DNA from: Candidatus Poseidoniia archaeon
GTDB lineage: Archaea; Thermoplasmatota; Poseidoniia; MGIII; CG-Epi1
NCBI GenBank assembly: GCA_022449705.1
Contig: JAKURS010000018.1
Coordinates: forward strand, 1 to 16,491
DNA: 16,491 bases
Direction: 5' to 3'
The notes under the pieces were generated by a model. The model had not been told where the DNA came from. It saw only the letters and a list, made by a program, of their open reading frames with translations, and did not search any database. Positions 16,236 to 16,491 of this stretch are shown here, piece after piece. Each line of letters begins with the position of its first letter. The stretch's first letter is position 1. A program made the position numbers and the translations under genes.

Positions 16236-16491
16236 AGCAGTTCCACTTCCACCCGGTCGCCCGCCCCGGCGCCCGTATTGGCAGGGAGCGCTACCAGTCC
16301 GTCAGCCTGCGCCATCGACATGATGGCGCCCGAGCCACGGTAGCAAGGAGTGGCGCGAAGCTCGTCACCCTCCCCCTCCAGCCGCACCATCATGAGCTGA
16401 TCGCGGTCCCGCACCGGCTGCACGGGAGCGGTTAGCGTCGCCTGGCGGCAGCGCCGCAGGTCGGGCGGCAACCGCGCCATCCGGCGCAGGG
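16232..16491 (-). CDS. moeA: Molybdopterin molybdotransferase MoeA, C-terminal part (runs off window)
   Basis: The last 86 or so residues of MoeA, covering domain IV. MoeA inserts molybdate into adenylated molybdopterin. The visible segment has the domain IV pattern RDRDQLMMVRLEGEGDELRA then GSGAIMSMAQADGLVALP and AGDRVEVELL. The frame is open to the window edge with no stop, so ATG 16480 is an internal Met and the gene begins beyond 16491. It converges on moaD with a 4-bp overlap of stop codons (CTAG). Together with moeB-moaD it forms a molybdenum-cofactor cluster. Some archaea have two MoeA paralogues; which this is cannot be told from the fragment. Confidence 0.88.
   Translation of the reverse strand, partial: LRRMARLPPDLRRCRQATLTAPVQPVRDRDQLMMVRLEGEGDELRATPCYRGSGAIMSMAQADGLVALPANTGAGAGDRVEVELL

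Overview
The window looks like a compact, GC-rich archaeal chromosome segment. I infer a Thermoplasmatota/Poseidoniia-like (marine group II/III) euryarchaeon, but the assignment rests on gene content and promoter style, not on a search. The archaeal signs are two geranylgeranyl-reductase-family flavoproteins (archaeal lipid saturation), an archaeal TrmJ, a split Tad/archaeal-type pilus motor, and short AT-rich TATA-like boxes about 24-28 nt upstream of several start codons, the hallmark of leaderless archaeal transcription. No CRISPR array, insertion sequence, tRNA or rRNA was found. Coding density is very high: no non-coding stretch exceeds about 115 bp, and adjacent genes commonly overlap by ATGA or TGATG.

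Layout. 1-249: 3' end of pntB (proton-translocating transhydrogenase beta). 365-1928 (+): trmJ, then a small degenerate P-loop protein and a helical CxxC protein, linked by ATGA overlaps. 1965-5373 (+): pyruvate phosphate dikinase, overlapping a six-helix membrane protein that resembles Frag1/DRAM. 5370-5732 (-): a DUF1801 protein, tail-to-tail with the membrane protein. 5844-9401 (+): two T2SSF/TadB-TadC-like membrane proteins, a TadA/CpaF-like ATPase and purM, all overlapping. 9404-11656 (-): a mitochondrial-type aconitase. 11675-13379 (-): a MORN-like/2x[4Fe-4S] ferredoxin fusion, a GGR-family flavoprotein and a 63-residue membrane protein. 13441-14817 (+): a canonical geranylgeranyl reductase, divergent from the ferredoxin operon. 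14866-16235 (+): a MoeB-rhodanese fusion and MoaD. 16232-16491 (-): the C-terminal part of MoeA, running off the window.

How the genes work together. PntB, PPDK and aconitase are central carbon and redox functions (NADPH supply, pyruvate/PEP interconversion, citrate to isocitrate). The region at 11.7-14.8 kb looks like a lipid (or other polyprenoid) saturation module, with two flavin reductases and what may be their dedicated electron carrier. The last 1.6 kb is a molybdenum-cofactor/sulfur-carrier block: E1-like activation and thiolation of MoaD, then Mo insertion by MoeA. The most novel items are the MORN-ferredoxin/flavoprotein/small-membrane-protein operon, the unrecognised P-loop plus CxxC pair behind trmJ, and the pilus-motor operon that lacks pilins and ends in purM.
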